DNA from: Berkiella_A sp963976875 | GTDB taxonomy: Bacteria; Pseudomonadota; Gammaproteobacteria; Berkiellales; Berkiellaceae | Assembly (NCBI GenBank): GCA_963976875.1 | Contig: CAXBML010000002.1 | Coordinates: 62,001 to 126,000 of the forward strand | Reading direction: 5' to 3' | Length of the DNA: 64,000 nucleotides | Part shown: positions 53,092 to 62,558 of the stretch, in pieces | How the letters are laid out: each line of letters starts with the position of its first letter | Position numbering within the stretch: position 1 is the stretch's first letter | Translations under genes and position numbers: made by a program | Notes under the pieces: model-generated | The model's database searches: none | Told to the model about the DNA's origin: nothing | Seen by the model: the letters and a program-made list of their open reading frames with translations, nothing else

Positions 53092-53626
53092 TCTTTCCCT
53101 CTTTGTCGGTAATATCGAATAAAGTATATGCCAAGGTCATGTGATTTACTTTATATGAAATCGCAGGATCGACAGTAAATTTCAATGGCAATGTGGCTTC
53201 CTCATTGGCCGCCAAGTATTGTTTCTGAAAGCAAAAGCATTCCACTTTTTTGACGTGGTTCCCTGCAATATTGGGGCTGACACTGGGAATGGCTTGTACC
53301 ACCATTGGGCGATTTGTTAAGTTTTTAACCGTAAAATGTGTTTTTACGTATTCGCCTGGATGCATGGTGAATTTTTTATCGGCGGGTTGAAATATGGTTG
53401 CGGTATTTTCATTCATCATGCCCATTAGCTCAAGCTCAATGGTGCGACTAGTGTCTACTTTAGCAATCAGAGGTTGGGGTTTGTCAGGTGTTTTGCCATT
53501 TAAACCAACAACTTGACAAAATACATTGTAAATAGGCACTAAGGCATAGCAAAAAGCAAACATGGCCATCACGGTAAAAGTCATGATGGCGAGCTGTTTT
53601 TTAAGAGATTTTTTTACTTTGGTCAT
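53078..53626 (-). CDS. ctaG: cytochrome oxidase copper chaperone CtaG (Cox11)
   Basis: Delivers copper to the CuB site of subunit I. The 182-residue protein has an N-terminal membrane anchor (about 12-32), the conserved ALVPIYNVFCQVVGLNG segment, and the copper-binding ECFCFQKQ motif in the periplasmic beta domain. Lies between ctaD and ctaE, the normal order. Confidence 0.95.
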   Translation of the reverse strand: MTKVKKSLKKQLAIMTFTVMAMFAFCYALVPIYNVFCQVVGLNGKTPDKPQPLIAKVDTSRTIELELMGMMNENTATIFQPADKKFTMHPGEYVKTHFTVKNLTNRPMVVQAIPSVSPNIAGNHVKKVECFCFQKQYLAANEEATLPLKFTVDPAISYKVNHMTLAYTLFDITDKEGKNERG

Positions 53627-53647
53627 AGACTCACTCTTAATGGTGTA

Positions 53648-55243
53648 TTACTTAACAACCGGTGGGGTTGTAAATGTATGATAAGGGGCAGGTGATGGAA
53701 TCTCCCACTCTAGGCCTTCAGCACCTTCCCAGACTTGACTGCTTGCTTTTTTACCGCTGCGAATGGTCTTGACGACAACATAGAAGAAAAATATTTGACT
53801 GGCGCCAAAAGCAAATGCACCCATACTGATAATTTGATTAAACTCAGTAAACTGTAGCGCGTAATCAGGTATTCTTCTTGGCATTCCCGCTAGGCCTAAG
53901 AAATGCATTGGAAAGAATGTGATATTCATGGATATCACGGATAACCAGAAATGTGTTTTGCCTAGGGTTTCGCTAACATAATTGCCACACCACTTGGGAA
54001 GCCAGTAGTAGACCGCCGCATAAATAGAGAATAAGGCGCCAGGCACTAGTACATAGTGGAAATGCCCTACAACAAAGTAGGTGTCATGGTATTGAAAGTC
54101 AGCAGGTGTAATCGCTAGCATTAAGCCTGATAATCCGCCAAAGGTAAATAAAACAACAAAAGCCAAGGCAAACAACATCGGGGTTTCAAAAGAGAGAGAG
54201 CCTTTATATATTGTGGATACCCAGTTAAATATTTTAACGCCCGTTGGTACTGCAATTAACATGGTTGCATACATAAAAAATAGCTCGCCTGCTAAAGGTA
54301 TGCCGACGGTAAACATGTGATGGGCCCAAACGACGAATGAGAGTAACGCAATAGAACAAGTCGCATAGACCATTGAGGCATAGCCAAATAAAGGCTTGCG
54401 AGCAAAGGTTGGGAGAATTTGAGAGACAATACCAAACGCAGGCAAGATCATGATATAAACTTCAGGATGACCAAAGAACCAGAAAATGTGTTGGAACATG
54501 ACTGGGTCACCACCACCGGCAGCATTAAAGAAGCTTGTGCCAAAGTGACGATCGGTTAACATCATTGTGACGACGCCTGCGAGTACCGGCATGACGGCTA
54601 TTAGCAAAAATGCAGTGATGAGCCATGTCCAAACAAAAATGGGCATTTTCATTAAGGTCATGCCAGGTGCTCGCATATTGAGAATGGTCGCAATGACGTT
54701 AATGGCTCCCATAATGGATGAAACACCCATCATATGAACGGCAAAAATAAAGTAGTCTGTACTGGCAGGGCCATACTCTGTTGAAAGTGGGGCGTAAAAA
54801 GTCCACCCAAAATTAGGCGCAGAACCTTCCATAAATAAGGTGCTAATTAATAATCCAAAAGCAAAAGGTAAGATCCAGAAGCTCCAGTTATTCAGTCTGG
54901 GTAAGGCCATGTCGGGTGCGCCAAGCATCATGGGCAGGAGCCAGTTGGCGAGGCCAACGAAAGCCGGCATGATCGCACCAAACACCATGATCAAACCATG
55001 CAATGTGGTGAGCTGATTAAAAAACTCTGGTTCCATTAGTTGCATGCCGGGCTTAAATAGCTCCATCCGGATAAGCAGTGCTAAAATACCGCCAATAATA
55101 AAACTAGAAAAACTTAGCCAAAGATATAAGGTGCCAATATCTTTATGGTTTGTTGTTGTCACCCAACGCATGAGGCCTTTTTTAGGGCCGTGATGATGAT
55201 CATCCGCACTATGGGCATCAGATGCTGCCGTACCTAGATTCAT
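53648..55243 (-). CDS. ctaD: cytochrome c oxidase subunit I
   Basis: Catalytic subunit with haem a and the haem a3-CuB centre. The ATG at 55243 gives 531 residues; AAGGA lies upstream, and a longer frame to 55273 has no ribosome site. Twelve helices. Key blocks are TTLHGLIMVFGAIMPAF (haem a His), FFGHPEVYIMILPAFG (CuB His and the cross-linked Tyr), VVWAHHMFTVG (CuB His pair) and YFVVGHFHYVL (haem a3 and haem a His). K-channel and D-channel residues appear normal. A His-rich cytoplasmic start (DAHSADDHHHGP) is present. Confidence 0.96.
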   Translation of the reverse strand: MNLGTAASDAHSADDHHHGPKKGLMRWVTTTNHKDIGTLYLWLSFSSFIIGGILALLIRMELFKPGMQLMEPEFFNQLTTLHGLIMVFGAIMPAFVGLANWLLPMMLGAPDMALPRLNNWSFWILPFAFGLLISTLFMEGSAPNFGWTFYAPLSTEYGPASTDYFIFAVHMMGVSSIMGAINVIATILNMRAPGMTLMKMPIFVWTWLITAFLLIAVMPVLAGVVTMMLTDRHFGTSFFNAAGGGDPVMFQHIFWFFGHPEVYIMILPAFGIVSQILPTFARKPLFGYASMVYATCSIALLSFVVWAHHMFTVGIPLAGELFFMYATMLIAVPTGVKIFNWVSTIYKGSLSFETPMLFALAFVVLFTFGGLSGLMLAITPADFQYHDTYFVVGHFHYVLVPGALFSIYAAVYYWLPKWCGNYVSETLGKTHFWLSVISMNITFFPMHFLGLAGMPRRIPDYALQFTEFNQIISMGAFAFGASQIFFFYVVVKTIRSGKKASSQVWEGAEGLEWEIPSPAPYHTFTTPPVVK

Positions 55244-55320
55244 TATTTTTTCCTTTTGTTCCCAAGCAGGCATGCTCTTCGAACATGCCTTAAATATTTA
55301 CTCTTAATTTTAATGTCGCA

Positions 55321-56460
55321 TTATCCTGCATCACGCATGGCTTTTACATCGCTAGGTTGCACTATGTCTTTGCTATCAAGCCCCCAAGCATTTCGCTCGT
55401 AAGTAATGATGGCCGCAATTTCTAGATCTGTTTTTTGTTCGCCAAATGCAGGCATTGCATTTTTCCCAAATAGAACATTTTTGATGTGCTCATTTTTCTT
55501 ATCTGGGTTTTTAACAATGTCACTGTCCACTAATGATGGGAATGTGGGTGGCAAGCCTTTACCACTGGCTTGGTGACACATAGCACAAACCATGTTGTAA
55601 CCTTTTTCACCTTTGACCATGAGTTCATCAAAAGTCCACTCTTTGCCTTCATCCGCTTGAGCATTTGCTTTCTCTTCTGCTTGTGCTTCTAACCATTTGT
55701 CGTATTCTGCTTGTGGTTTGGCCTCAACGACGATAGGCATGTAACCATGTTTTGCACCACATAATTCGGCGCATTGCCCTCTATAGGTGCCAGGTTTATC
55801 CTCATCAACGTATGTCCAGACTTCTCTGATAAATCCTGGAATGGCGTCTTTTTTTATTCCAAAGCTAGGTACCCACCAGGAATGAATAACATCTTTTGAT
55901 GTGATTAAGAATCGAACTTTGGTTCCGACGGGAATGACCACGGGTTTGTCGACCTGTAGTAAATAATCAGGATTTTTAGGTTGTATATTATTAACTTCTT
56001 TTTCAGGTGTGGACAAATAGCTGAAAAAATTAATATCTTCATCAATATAGTCATAATGCCAATACCAACGATACCCTGTCACTTTAATCGTCATTTCTGA
56101 TCTAGAAAAATCTTCCATTTCAAATAAAGTCATAGAGGCAGGAATCGCCATTGCAATCAAAATAAAGAAGGGTATGACTGTCCAGATAATTTCAACGGTT
56201 GTACTTTCATGGAAGGTGGCCGCTTTGTAGCCAAGGGATTTGCGGTGACGAATTAATGAATAGATCATGACTGAAAAAACAAGCACAGCTATGACGGTAC
56301 ATATCCAAAAGATAGTCATATGCAAATTAAAAATATTGGCACTAATCGGCGTGACGCCTTTCGTCATATTTAAAGTATAATCTGCTTGTGCTACAGAGCT
56401 AATGCATAAGCACAAAAAGAATAAATAATATCTTATGGTTTTAGTCCAAATTAAGGACAT
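55321..56460 (-). CDS. ctaC: cytochrome c oxidase subunit II fused to cytochrome c
   Basis: Carries the CuA centre and receives electrons. The 379-residue protein has a signal peptide, two membrane helices, and the CuA domain with the first His in DVIHSWWVP and the cluster CAELCGAKHGYM. A C-terminal cytochrome c domain follows (haem motif CAMCH, axial Met in NAMPAFG). The fused haem domain makes this a caa3-type oxidase subunit. GGAG lies 9 bases before the ATG. First gene of the minus-strand oxidase cluster. Confidence 0.95.
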   Translation of the reverse strand: MSLIWTKTIRYYLFFLCLCISSVAQADYTLNMTKGVTPISANIFNLHMTIFWICTVIAVLVFSVMIYSLIRHRKSLGYKAATFHESTTVEIIWTVIPFFILIAMAIPASMTLFEMEDFSRSEMTIKVTGYRWYWHYDYIDEDINFFSYLSTPEKEVNNIQPKNPDYLLQVDKPVVIPVGTKVRFLITSKDVIHSWWVPSFGIKKDAIPGFIREVWTYVDEDKPGTYRGQCAELCGAKHGYMPIVVEAKPQAEYDKWLEAQAEEKANAQADEGKEWTFDELMVKGEKGYNMVCAMCHQASGKGLPPTFPSLVDSDIVKNPDKKNEHIKNVLFGKNAMPAFGEQKTDLEIAAIITYERNAWGLDSKDIVQPSDVKAMRDAG

Positions 56461-56764
56461 GCCACTTTACTCCATTTTTTATGGTATCTCTTAATTTAGT
56501 AGAGCATTCATTAGCGTCGCAGATTAACTGAGCGCTTGTGCTTCTCATATTGGTTAGAGATAGGGTTTGCCGAAGCGGGTAGAAATAATATTTTTGCTAT
56601 GTTACCAACAAAATAGTTATCTTATACTCACTTATCCTTTTATACAGCGCGTACTTTACCTTGCTTTGAAAAAAAGCGAAATAGTATTGTACAAGTCTAT
56701 CGTGTATTTGACCTATTTATCTGTCCAGAGTCAACAAAGTTGGAACAGCTACTTTCCTGTTTGT
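56461..56764. other. ctaC upstream region (304 bases)
   Basis: Carries the minus-strand leader of ctaC, which must hold the oxidase promoter. Only weak hexamers are visible (a TATTAT with a short spacer from TTGTTG on the minus strand). A plus-strand open frame at 56567-56803 has no ribosome site, biased composition and runs into nhaC; it is not called. Confidence 0.5.
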
Positions 56765-58222
56765 TTACATACCATGAAAAATCAGCACACCCGTAGAAAG
56801 TAGTGTTGCCATAGAGGCACTAAAGAGCGCTAAAGGCATTTGAGTGCGGACATGATCCATTAGGTCACAGCCAGTAAACATACTAGATAAAATAGTTGTA
56901 TCAGAGATTGGTGAACATTGATCGCCGAATACGGTGCCACCTAGTACAGCGCCAAAACAAACATGAATGAAAAATGGATCGGGATTAAGGCTATAGGCTA
57001 AAGGAAGGGCAATGGGGAATACAACCGCGTAGGTACCTAAAGCGGTTCCTGTTGCAAAAGCCACAATCATACATAAAATAGTCAACACAGCGGGCAGAGC
57101 GAGAGGCGTAATAGAATCTCGGGTTAAATGAACTAGAAATTCAGCAGTGCCAACTTTGTTGGTTACAATACCTAAAGCAATTGCTAAGCCAATAATAATG
57201 GCCCCCAGTGTCATAGAACGACATCCACGGCTAAATCCGTCTAGAATCTCATCTAAGGGCATACCTCTAACAAATGCTAAGAGCATAGACATGCAAGCTG
57301 CGGTTAAAAATGCAGCATTAATCCAGTTCGCATTTTCTTGTTGAATCATCCCAAAACGCCATAATAAAAAAGGCGTGACAGTCATGAACAACAGAAATGT
57401 AATCGGTAATAAAAAATCTGCAAAGCTAGGTTCATAACCTGGATAAATTGTGTCTTCTTCATCACTAGGTAATATCAGTGGTTTGGCATCAGGTCCATCG
57501 AGTTCTCCTGTTTCTCGGGCTCGAGTACGCGCTGCAGCCATTTTTTTACCGACCCATGGCATCCAGCCCAATGCAAAAAGTAAAGTGATTGTCACTGTGC
57601 AAATAGCATAAAAATTATAGGGGATGGATTTTATAAAGAAGTTATATGCTGAACCTGTTGTGGGGATAATCGGGATAATACCAACCACAAGCCCACCAAC
57701 ATAAATTGGCCAAGCATTCAGTGGAATTAAAGTGGCAACGGGAGATGCTGTTGAGTCAATCACGTAGGCAAGCTCTTCATGGCTGACGCGGTGTTGGTCT
57801 GCGACAGGCTTAACCGTTGTACCCGTTAAGACGGTGCTAACAGTGCCTCCTTGATGAAATATCATACTGACTATCCAGCCAAACACCATAGAGCCTCGGG
57901 CGCTATGGACAATTTTACTACCTAAACGTTTGGCAAAATATTGGGTGCCACCGGTTTTCTCCCACATACCAATAATGCCACCTAAAGACCAAAGATAAAC
58001 TAGCAATATAGTCGCAAAGGCCTGTGAACCAAGTGCAGGCAGTATAAAGTTATCAATTAAACTAGAGGCTAAGAAATCGCCAGTTTGAAAAAGAAGCACA
58101 ACTCCGCCCGCTACAATACCTGCAAATAGAGCAAGTAAAACTTGTCGCGTTGTAAAGGCTAAAATGAGAGCGACGACAGGAGGGATTAATGAAATCCAAT
58201 TTGAATCAACAGTAGTGGTCAT
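56765..58222 (-). CDS. NhaC-family Na+/H+ antiporter
   Basis: 485 residues with about 12 membrane segments. Family features are the FHQGGTVSTVLTGTTVKP loop, VIDSTASPVATLIPLNAWP, and the strongly conserved VFGDQCSPISDTTILSS region near the C terminus. Predicted to exchange sodium for protons, or a related organic substrate in some relatives. A cytoplasmic loop (residues about 225-265) is acidic. Monocistronic, 15 bases before the end of apaH on the same strand. Confidence 0.85.
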   Translation of the reverse strand: MTTTVDSNWISLIPPVVALILAFTTRQVLLALFAGIVAGGVVLLFQTGDFLASSLIDNFILPALGSQAFATILLVYLWSLGGIIGMWEKTGGTQYFAKRLGSKIVHSARGSMVFGWIVSMIFHQGGTVSTVLTGTTVKPVADQHRVSHEELAYVIDSTASPVATLIPLNAWPIYVGGLVVGIIPIIPTTGSAYNFFIKSIPYNFYAICTVTITLLFALGWMPWVGKKMAAARTRARETGELDGPDAKPLILPSDEEDTIYPGYEPSFADFLLPITFLLFMTVTPFLLWRFGMIQQENANWINAAFLTAACMSMLLAFVRGMPLDEILDGFSRGCRSMTLGAIIIGLAIALGIVTNKVGTAEFLVHLTRDSITPLALPAVLTILCMIVAFATGTALGTYAVVFPIALPLAYSLNPDPFFIHVCFGAVLGGTVFGDQCSPISDTTILSSMFTGCDLMDHVRTQMPLALFSASMATLLSTGVLIFHGM

Positions 58223-58237
58223 AGCATTATCTTATAG

Positions 58238-59056
58238 TTATATTTTATTATTTTGGCACGCAACTAGTGTTGTTTGCTCTGTTTCTAGGCACATAGCCAT
58301 TAAGGCATTACCCCAAACACAACCGGAGTCAACTACAAAAACATCCTTAGCATGACACTTGCCGGCCAAGGCAGCCCAATGACCAAATACAATTTTCGCC
58401 TGTATATTTATTCGGTTTTTTAGTGAGAACCAAGGAAGGCCGTCTTTGGGCGGGTTATCTAAAGTTCCTTTTTTGCTAAAATCTAATTGTCCATTCGGTG
58501 AGCAGAATCGCATTCGGGTAAATGCGTTGACGACAAATCGAATCCTAGCCCAATCAGACAAATCATCTTGCCAGACGTTTGGTTCGTTTCCGTACATATT
58601 TTTCAAAAATACTTCGGTCTCACTCCTCAAGCGTGATTCTGCTTCTAAAGCCAGAGCCTTAGTTTTATTTAAATCCCAGAATGGGTATATTCCAGCATGG
58701 CTCATAACAAAGTTTAAGCGACTGTCATGATGTAGGAGAGGTTTATGGCATAGCCAATCTATTAATGAGGCAGCATCAGGTGCAGATAATATTTCTTGGT
58801 AGGTATCATTTTGATTCGGCGTGATATATCCATAGTATGCTGCAAGCAAGGTGAGATCATGGTTCCCTAGCACGACAATAGTATTGCTGGGTAAGCTGGC
58901 AACATAACGTAGCGTTTCTAATGATTGTGGACCACGATTAATTAAATCACCGGTAAACCATAATTGATCATGATTTGGGTCATATGCAATTTTATCTAAT
59001 AATTGTTTTAAGGGATCCAAGCAGCCTTGTAGATCGCCTATAGCATAAGTGCTCAT
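58238..59056 (-). CDS. apaH: diadenosine tetraphosphatase, symmetrical
   Basis: Cleaves Ap4A to two ADP. The 272-residue protein has the metallophosphatase motifs YAIGDLQGC, FTGDLINRGPQSL, LGNHDLTLLA and VMSHAGIYPFWD. Complete and normal length. Downstream of apaG on the same strand with a 53-base gap, the usual apaG-apaH pair. Confidence 0.96.
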   Translation of the reverse strand: MSTYAIGDLQGCLDPLKQLLDKIAYDPNHDQLWFTGDLINRGPQSLETLRYVASLPSNTIVVLGNHDLTLLAAYYGYITPNQNDTYQEILSAPDAASLIDWLCHKPLLHHDSRLNFVMSHAGIYPFWDLNKTKALALEAESRLRSETEVFLKNMYGNEPNVWQDDLSDWARIRFVVNAFTRMRFCSPNGQLDFSKKGTLDNPPKDGLPWFSLKNRINIQAKIVFGHWAALAGKCHAKDVFVVDSGCVWGNALMAMCLETEQTTLVACQNNKI

Positions 59057-59109
59057 TTACATTATCCTAGTTTTATATATTGATTTGTTTTACTCATCAA
59101 AAATATATC

Positions 59110-59490
59110 TTAATTAACCAGTTCTGGCTTAGCCAAACGAAAGGGCGGGATAATCGCATCAAAGAGAACACCATTGGTGTCTATCATTTTATAGCTGCCC
59201 TGCATGGTGCCAACAGGCGTGGATAGTAAAGTGCCACTAGAATAACGATAACTTTGACCAGGTGGGATCAGAGGTTGTTTCCCCACTACGCCTTTACCTT
59301 GGATTGTTTGTTTTTCGCCATTGGCATTTGTAATAATCCAATAGCGATTGAGTAGGCGTACGGCCGTGTCACCCCGATTTTTTATGGTGATAGTATAGCC
59401 AAAGGCAAATCGACTGTGGTTAGAATCGGAATATTCCCGCAGATGTTCCGCAATGGCTGTAATTTCAATGGTTCGTGTGATTGGCACCAT
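59110..59490 (-). CDS. apaG: ApaG domain protein
   Basis: 126-residue beta-sandwich protein of unknown biochemical role (formerly CorD in Salmonella). Family blocks are FAFGYTITIKNRGDTAVRLL, RYWIITNANG, GKGVVGKQPLIPPGQSYRY (parts: GVVGKQPLIPPGQ) and the YKMIDTNG segment near the end. Normally coupled to rsmA; here a two-gene plus-strand insertion separates them. Confidence 0.95.
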   Translation of the reverse strand: MVPITRTIEITAIAEHLREYSDSNHSRFAFGYTITIKNRGDTAVRLLNRYWIITNANGEKQTIQGKGVVGKQPLIPPGQSYRYSSGTLLSTPVGTMQGSYKMIDTNGVLFDAIIPPFRLAKPELVN

Positions 59491-59858
59491 TTCACTCTTG
59501 CATGGGAATTAAGTTGTTCTTAGCATACGACTTAGATCTTACATTTGCAATGCATGTAAAGATATTGAGTCAACTTGCTGCCCTGTTTGATACATATTCG
59601 CTTTTTCAATGGTTTCGTTACTCTCTTATTAAGCAGTCTACATAGGGTTTTTTCGATCCTCTGCAAGTGGGAGACTCATTTTCTTTTTCTTATAAGTGGA
59701 TAACTGTCAGAGTGGGGGAAAAGGACTTTTTGGGTTTTGCGTAAGCCTTATTGTGAAAATGGCCATTAAAATCAACCGTTTATCGTGTTTTGATTGAAAG
59801 AACAAGGTTAAATATGATAGATTAAATCATGATAAATTTGTGAAGGAAAGGGGTAAAC
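59491..59858. other. apaG / 59859 divergent intergenic region (368 bases)
   Basis: No credible coding frame. It holds the apaG leader at the left end and a well-formed plus-strand promoter (59790-59818) at the right end. No conserved RNA structure was recognised. Confidence 0.6.
59790..59818 (+). promoter_or_regulatory. sigma-70 type promoter for the 59859 gene
   Basis: -35 TTGATT (59790-59795), 17-base spacer, -10 TATGAT (59813-59818), 40 bases before the ATG, which itself follows AAGGAAAGGGG. Good consensus and spacing. Confidence 0.55.
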
Positions 59859-60371
59859 ATGCAATTTCAATTATCCAAAAGGAAGGTCATTTCTGAAATT
59901 AAGCAGTATTTTTTTGAGCATGACCTGCCTCACAAACAAAGAGCATCAGCCATTTTGGTTAAAATTGATCCGAAATTTAGAGGGTTATTGATAAATTCTG
60001 CCACGATTGAAAAACTAGGTATAGAGCTAGACGATTTTATGAGCACATTATCGGAAGAATTTAGTGCGTTTCTTGTGGACACAGCGAAGCAACATAATAT
60101 TAAACTTCACTCTATCTCTGCGGTAGCCAGGCGAAAATTAAAAGCGCATCAGCAATACATTATGCGCAATTTGCTTTTAGAGATTAAGCAAAAAAATGAA
60201 ACAATGGCAAACCATTTAAGAGGAAAATTAGATTTGTTTCCTGAGTTATTGTTGCCTGGCATAAAAGAAAATAACGATAGAATTTTTTCTTTTTCAAGTA
60301 CGACTCAGAGCGGGTGGCAGGCTTTCATTTCTAATATCGCAATGTGCGTCAGACGTTTTATTGCCATATAA
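59859..60371 (+). CDS. hypothetical protein, 170 residues
   Basis: No family recognised. The protein is basic and mostly helical by composition (many Lys, Gln, Leu), with no signal peptide. The last 20 residues are mildly hydrophobic (AFISNIAMCVRRFIAI) and might bind membrane. It has a strong ribosome site (AAGGAAAGGGG) and a good promoter, so it is probably expressed. Together with dgkA (33 bases further on) it forms a plus-strand pair inserted between apaG and rsmA. Confidence 0.75.
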   Translation: MQFQLSKRKVISEIKQYFFEHDLPHKQRASAILVKIDPKFRGLLINSATIEKLGIELDDFMSTLSEEFSAFLVDTAKQHNIKLHSISAVARRKLKAHQQYIMRNLLLEIKQKNETMANHLRGKLDLFPELLLPGIKENNDRIFSFSSTTQSGWQAFISNIAMCVRRFIAI

Positions 60372-60413
60372 CTTTATATTCTCTATATATTACATTTTGA
60401 AGGTGTGAGGCAG

Positions 60414-60767
60414 ATGAACCCCTTTCCAAGAATTTTTAAAGCTTTCATTTATTCTGCAGCAGGACTTTGGCATGCCGTACGCAATGAAACCGCTTTTGCA
60501 CAGGAACTGGTATTGGCGGCTATCTTTATTCCTTTAGCATTATTTTTGGATGTTTCTATTCTTGCCAAAATATTAATGATTTGTAGTATCATTTTTATTT
60601 TAATTATGGAATTAATAAATAGTGCTGTTGAAGCTGTGGTCGATAGGATTTCTACCGAGAGACACCCATTATCTAAGCAGGCGAAGGATATGGGAAGTGC
60701 CATTGTATTGCTTGCTTTTTTACAGGCAGGGGTTATTTGGTTCGGTGTATTGTTATTGGGTGCATAA
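60414..60767 (+). CDS. dgkA: diacylglycerol kinase
   Basis: Small three-helix inner-membrane kinase that recycles diacylglycerol to phosphatidic acid. From ATG 60414 it has 117 residues (a GTG at 60405 is also in frame; GTGAGGCAG lies between). The family signature is MELINSAVEAVVDR with the catalytic Glu, followed by a KQAKDMGSAIVLLAF stretch. N-terminal FKAFIYSAAGLWHAVRNETAF matches the amphipathic start (part: GLWHAVRNETAF). It ends 2 bases before convergent rsmA. Confidence 0.94.
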   Translation: MNPFPRIFKAFIYSAAGLWHAVRNETAFAQELVLAAIFIPLALFLDVSILAKILMICSIIFILIMELINSAVEAVVDRISTERHPLSKQAKDMGSAIVLLAFLQAGVIWFGVLLLGA

Positions 60768-60769
60768 AA

Positions 60770-61546
60770 TCAACTGGCATTAACCAAATTACTAATCCGC
60801 ACGAAATCATCCACCGACAATGTTTCGGGTCTTCTGGTGGGCTCTATAGAAAGAGCGCTTAACTGTTCAGCGCTAATCTGGCTTTTTAAGCTATTACGAA
60901 TCGTTTTGCGACGTTGTTGAAAGGCAAGGCTAACGACCAGGCTAAAATGTCCATAGTTAGTTGCCGTAAGACTGCGTGTCAATGGTTTTAAATGAACGAC
61001 AGCAGAGTTTACTTTGGGCGGCGGCGTAAATGCCCCTGGTGGCACATCAAATAAAGGCGTGGTTTGGCAATCATACTGCACCATAACAGAGAGCCGGCCG
61101 TATGTTTTGTTGCCGGGTTTTGCCACCATTCTATCTACAACTTCTTTTTGCAGCAAAAAAGTCATATCTTCTATAGAGCTTTTAAATTTTAAAAAATGGA
61201 ATATTAACGGCGTTGAAATATTATAAGGTAAGTTTCCTATAATTCTAATTTTTTGTTCAGAAGGAATGATGCTAGCAAAATCAAATTTTAAAGCATTCTC
61301 CGCATGAACGGTCAACTCAGCTGGGCTAAATTGCTCCCTAAGCAACTCAATAAAGCGCTTGTCTATCTCAACGACATGTAAGTGATCTGTCAAGGGTACG
61401 ATGTGCTTGGTCAATGCGCCCATCCCAGGTCCCACTTCAACCATCAATTGTTGTGTTTGTGGGTTAATGGCGGACACAATTTTTTGTAGATGATTTTTAT
61501 CCGTTAGAAAATGCTGACCAAAATGTTTTAATGCACGGTAACTCAT
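60770..61546 (-). CDS. rsmA: 16S rRNA dimethyladenosine transferase
   Basis: KsgA methylase that dimethylates two adjacent adenines in the 3' end of 16S rRNA. The 258-residue protein opens LKHFGQHFLTDKNHLQKIV and has the SAM motif VEVGPGMGALT, the catalytic loop IGNLPYNISTPLIFHFL, and the PPGAFTPPPKVNSAVV motif. Normal length. Lies between pdxA and the inserted dgkA. Confidence 0.96.
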   Translation of the reverse strand: MSYRALKHFGQHFLTDKNHLQKIVSAINPQTQQLMVEVGPGMGALTKHIVPLTDHLHVVEIDKRFIELLREQFSPAELTVHAENALKFDFASIIPSEQKIRIIGNLPYNISTPLIFHFLKFKSSIEDMTFLLQKEVVDRMVAKPGNKTYGRLSVMVQYDCQTTPLFDVPPGAFTPPPKVNSAVVHLKPLTRSLTATNYGHFSLVVSLAFQQRRKTIRNSLKSQISAEQLSALSIEPTRRPETLSVDDFVRISNLVNAS

Positions 61547-61553
61547 AATAATC

Positions 61554-62534
61554 TCAAGCTAATAATTTAAGGCTGGTTTCTAGGGCCAACATAAGGCTGT
61601 GTTCACGGGCTTTGCCTGTGCCGGCAACATCTAAAGCTGTGCCATGATCCACAGAGGTTCTTAAATAGTTCAACCCAATGGTGATATTGACCAGCTGCTC
61701 AAAGTAAAGGGCTTTTATGGGGGCTAATCCTTGGTCGTGATACATTGCTAAAAAAGCATCGAATGTTTGGCGGTTATCGGGGGTAAAAGCCGTATCGCCT
61801 GGTAAAGGGCCATGAACATTGAGATTGTTTTTTTGACATTCGGCTATAAGTGGCGTCATCCATTCTATTTCTGCTGTACCCAATAAACCTTGCTCACCTG
61901 CATGTGGATTTAAACCTAATATGGCTATTTTGGGGTTTGATATTTTATATTGCTCTTGTAAACCTTGATGAAATTTGTAAATAATTTGTTTGAGCTTAAA
62001 AGCGTTGAGTGCATTAGGCACTTCTTGTAGGGGGATATGTGTGGTTGCCAAAGCAACAACACAGTCAGGGCTATAAAAAGTCATCAGAGGGTTGGGTTGG
62101 TCACATAATTGTGCCAAGTACTCTGTATGGCCTGAAAATGGTACTCCTGCTTGATTGATAATGGCTTTGTGCACTGGGCCAGTAATCAAAGCACTGGTTA
62201 TCTTTTGGCTGCATAATGTATGTGCTTTATTTAATGTATTTAATACATAGGTCGTATTTGCGGGATTTAATATCTTGGCAATACAAGGTTCTACTAAGGG
62301 CTCATGGTGCACGGCAATTCGGCCACGACCATTGATTTGGGGATGCTCGGGTTCAAAATCATAAAACTCGATGTTGTGTTGTAAAGCCACAGCGCGTTGT
62401 TGCAGCATATATTTGTCAGCCACTAAGACAACTTCGGCTGGTCGTTGGTGAAATGCTGCCGCTAAGCAAACATCAGGTCCAATACCGGCAGGCTCTCCTG
62501 GGGTGACAGCAAGCCGGTGGAAAGGTATAGACAT
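61554..62534 (-). CDS. pdxA: 4-hydroxythreonine-4-phosphate dehydrogenase
   Basis: NAD-dependent step of pyridoxal 5'-phosphate synthesis. The 326-residue protein opens RLAVTPGEPAGIGPDVCL and keeps the metal-binding blocks FSGHTEYLA, LGLNPHAGEQG and MYHDQGLAPIK, plus the HGTALDVAGTGKA end. Complete. Between rsmA and surA in the usual order. Confidence 0.96.
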   Translation of the reverse strand: MSIPFHRLAVTPGEPAGIGPDVCLAAAFHQRPAEVVLVADKYMLQQRAVALQHNIEFYDFEPEHPQINGRGRIAVHHEPLVEPCIAKILNPANTTYVLNTLNKAHTLCSQKITSALITGPVHKAIINQAGVPFSGHTEYLAQLCDQPNPLMTFYSPDCVVALATTHIPLQEVPNALNAFKLKQIIYKFHQGLQEQYKISNPKIAILGLNPHAGEQGLLGTAEIEWMTPLIAECQKNNLNVHGPLPGDTAFTPDNRQTFDAFLAMYHDQGLAPIKALYFEQLVNITIGLNYLRTSVDHGTALDVAGTGKAREHSLMLALETSLKLLA

Positions 62535-62558
62535 AAATATTTTAAGTTCCTAAAATAA

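Noticed and set aside
56567..56803. 78-residue plus-strand frame upstream of ctaC
   Set aside because: Biased composition, no ribosome site, and its end lies antisense in the antiporter gene.
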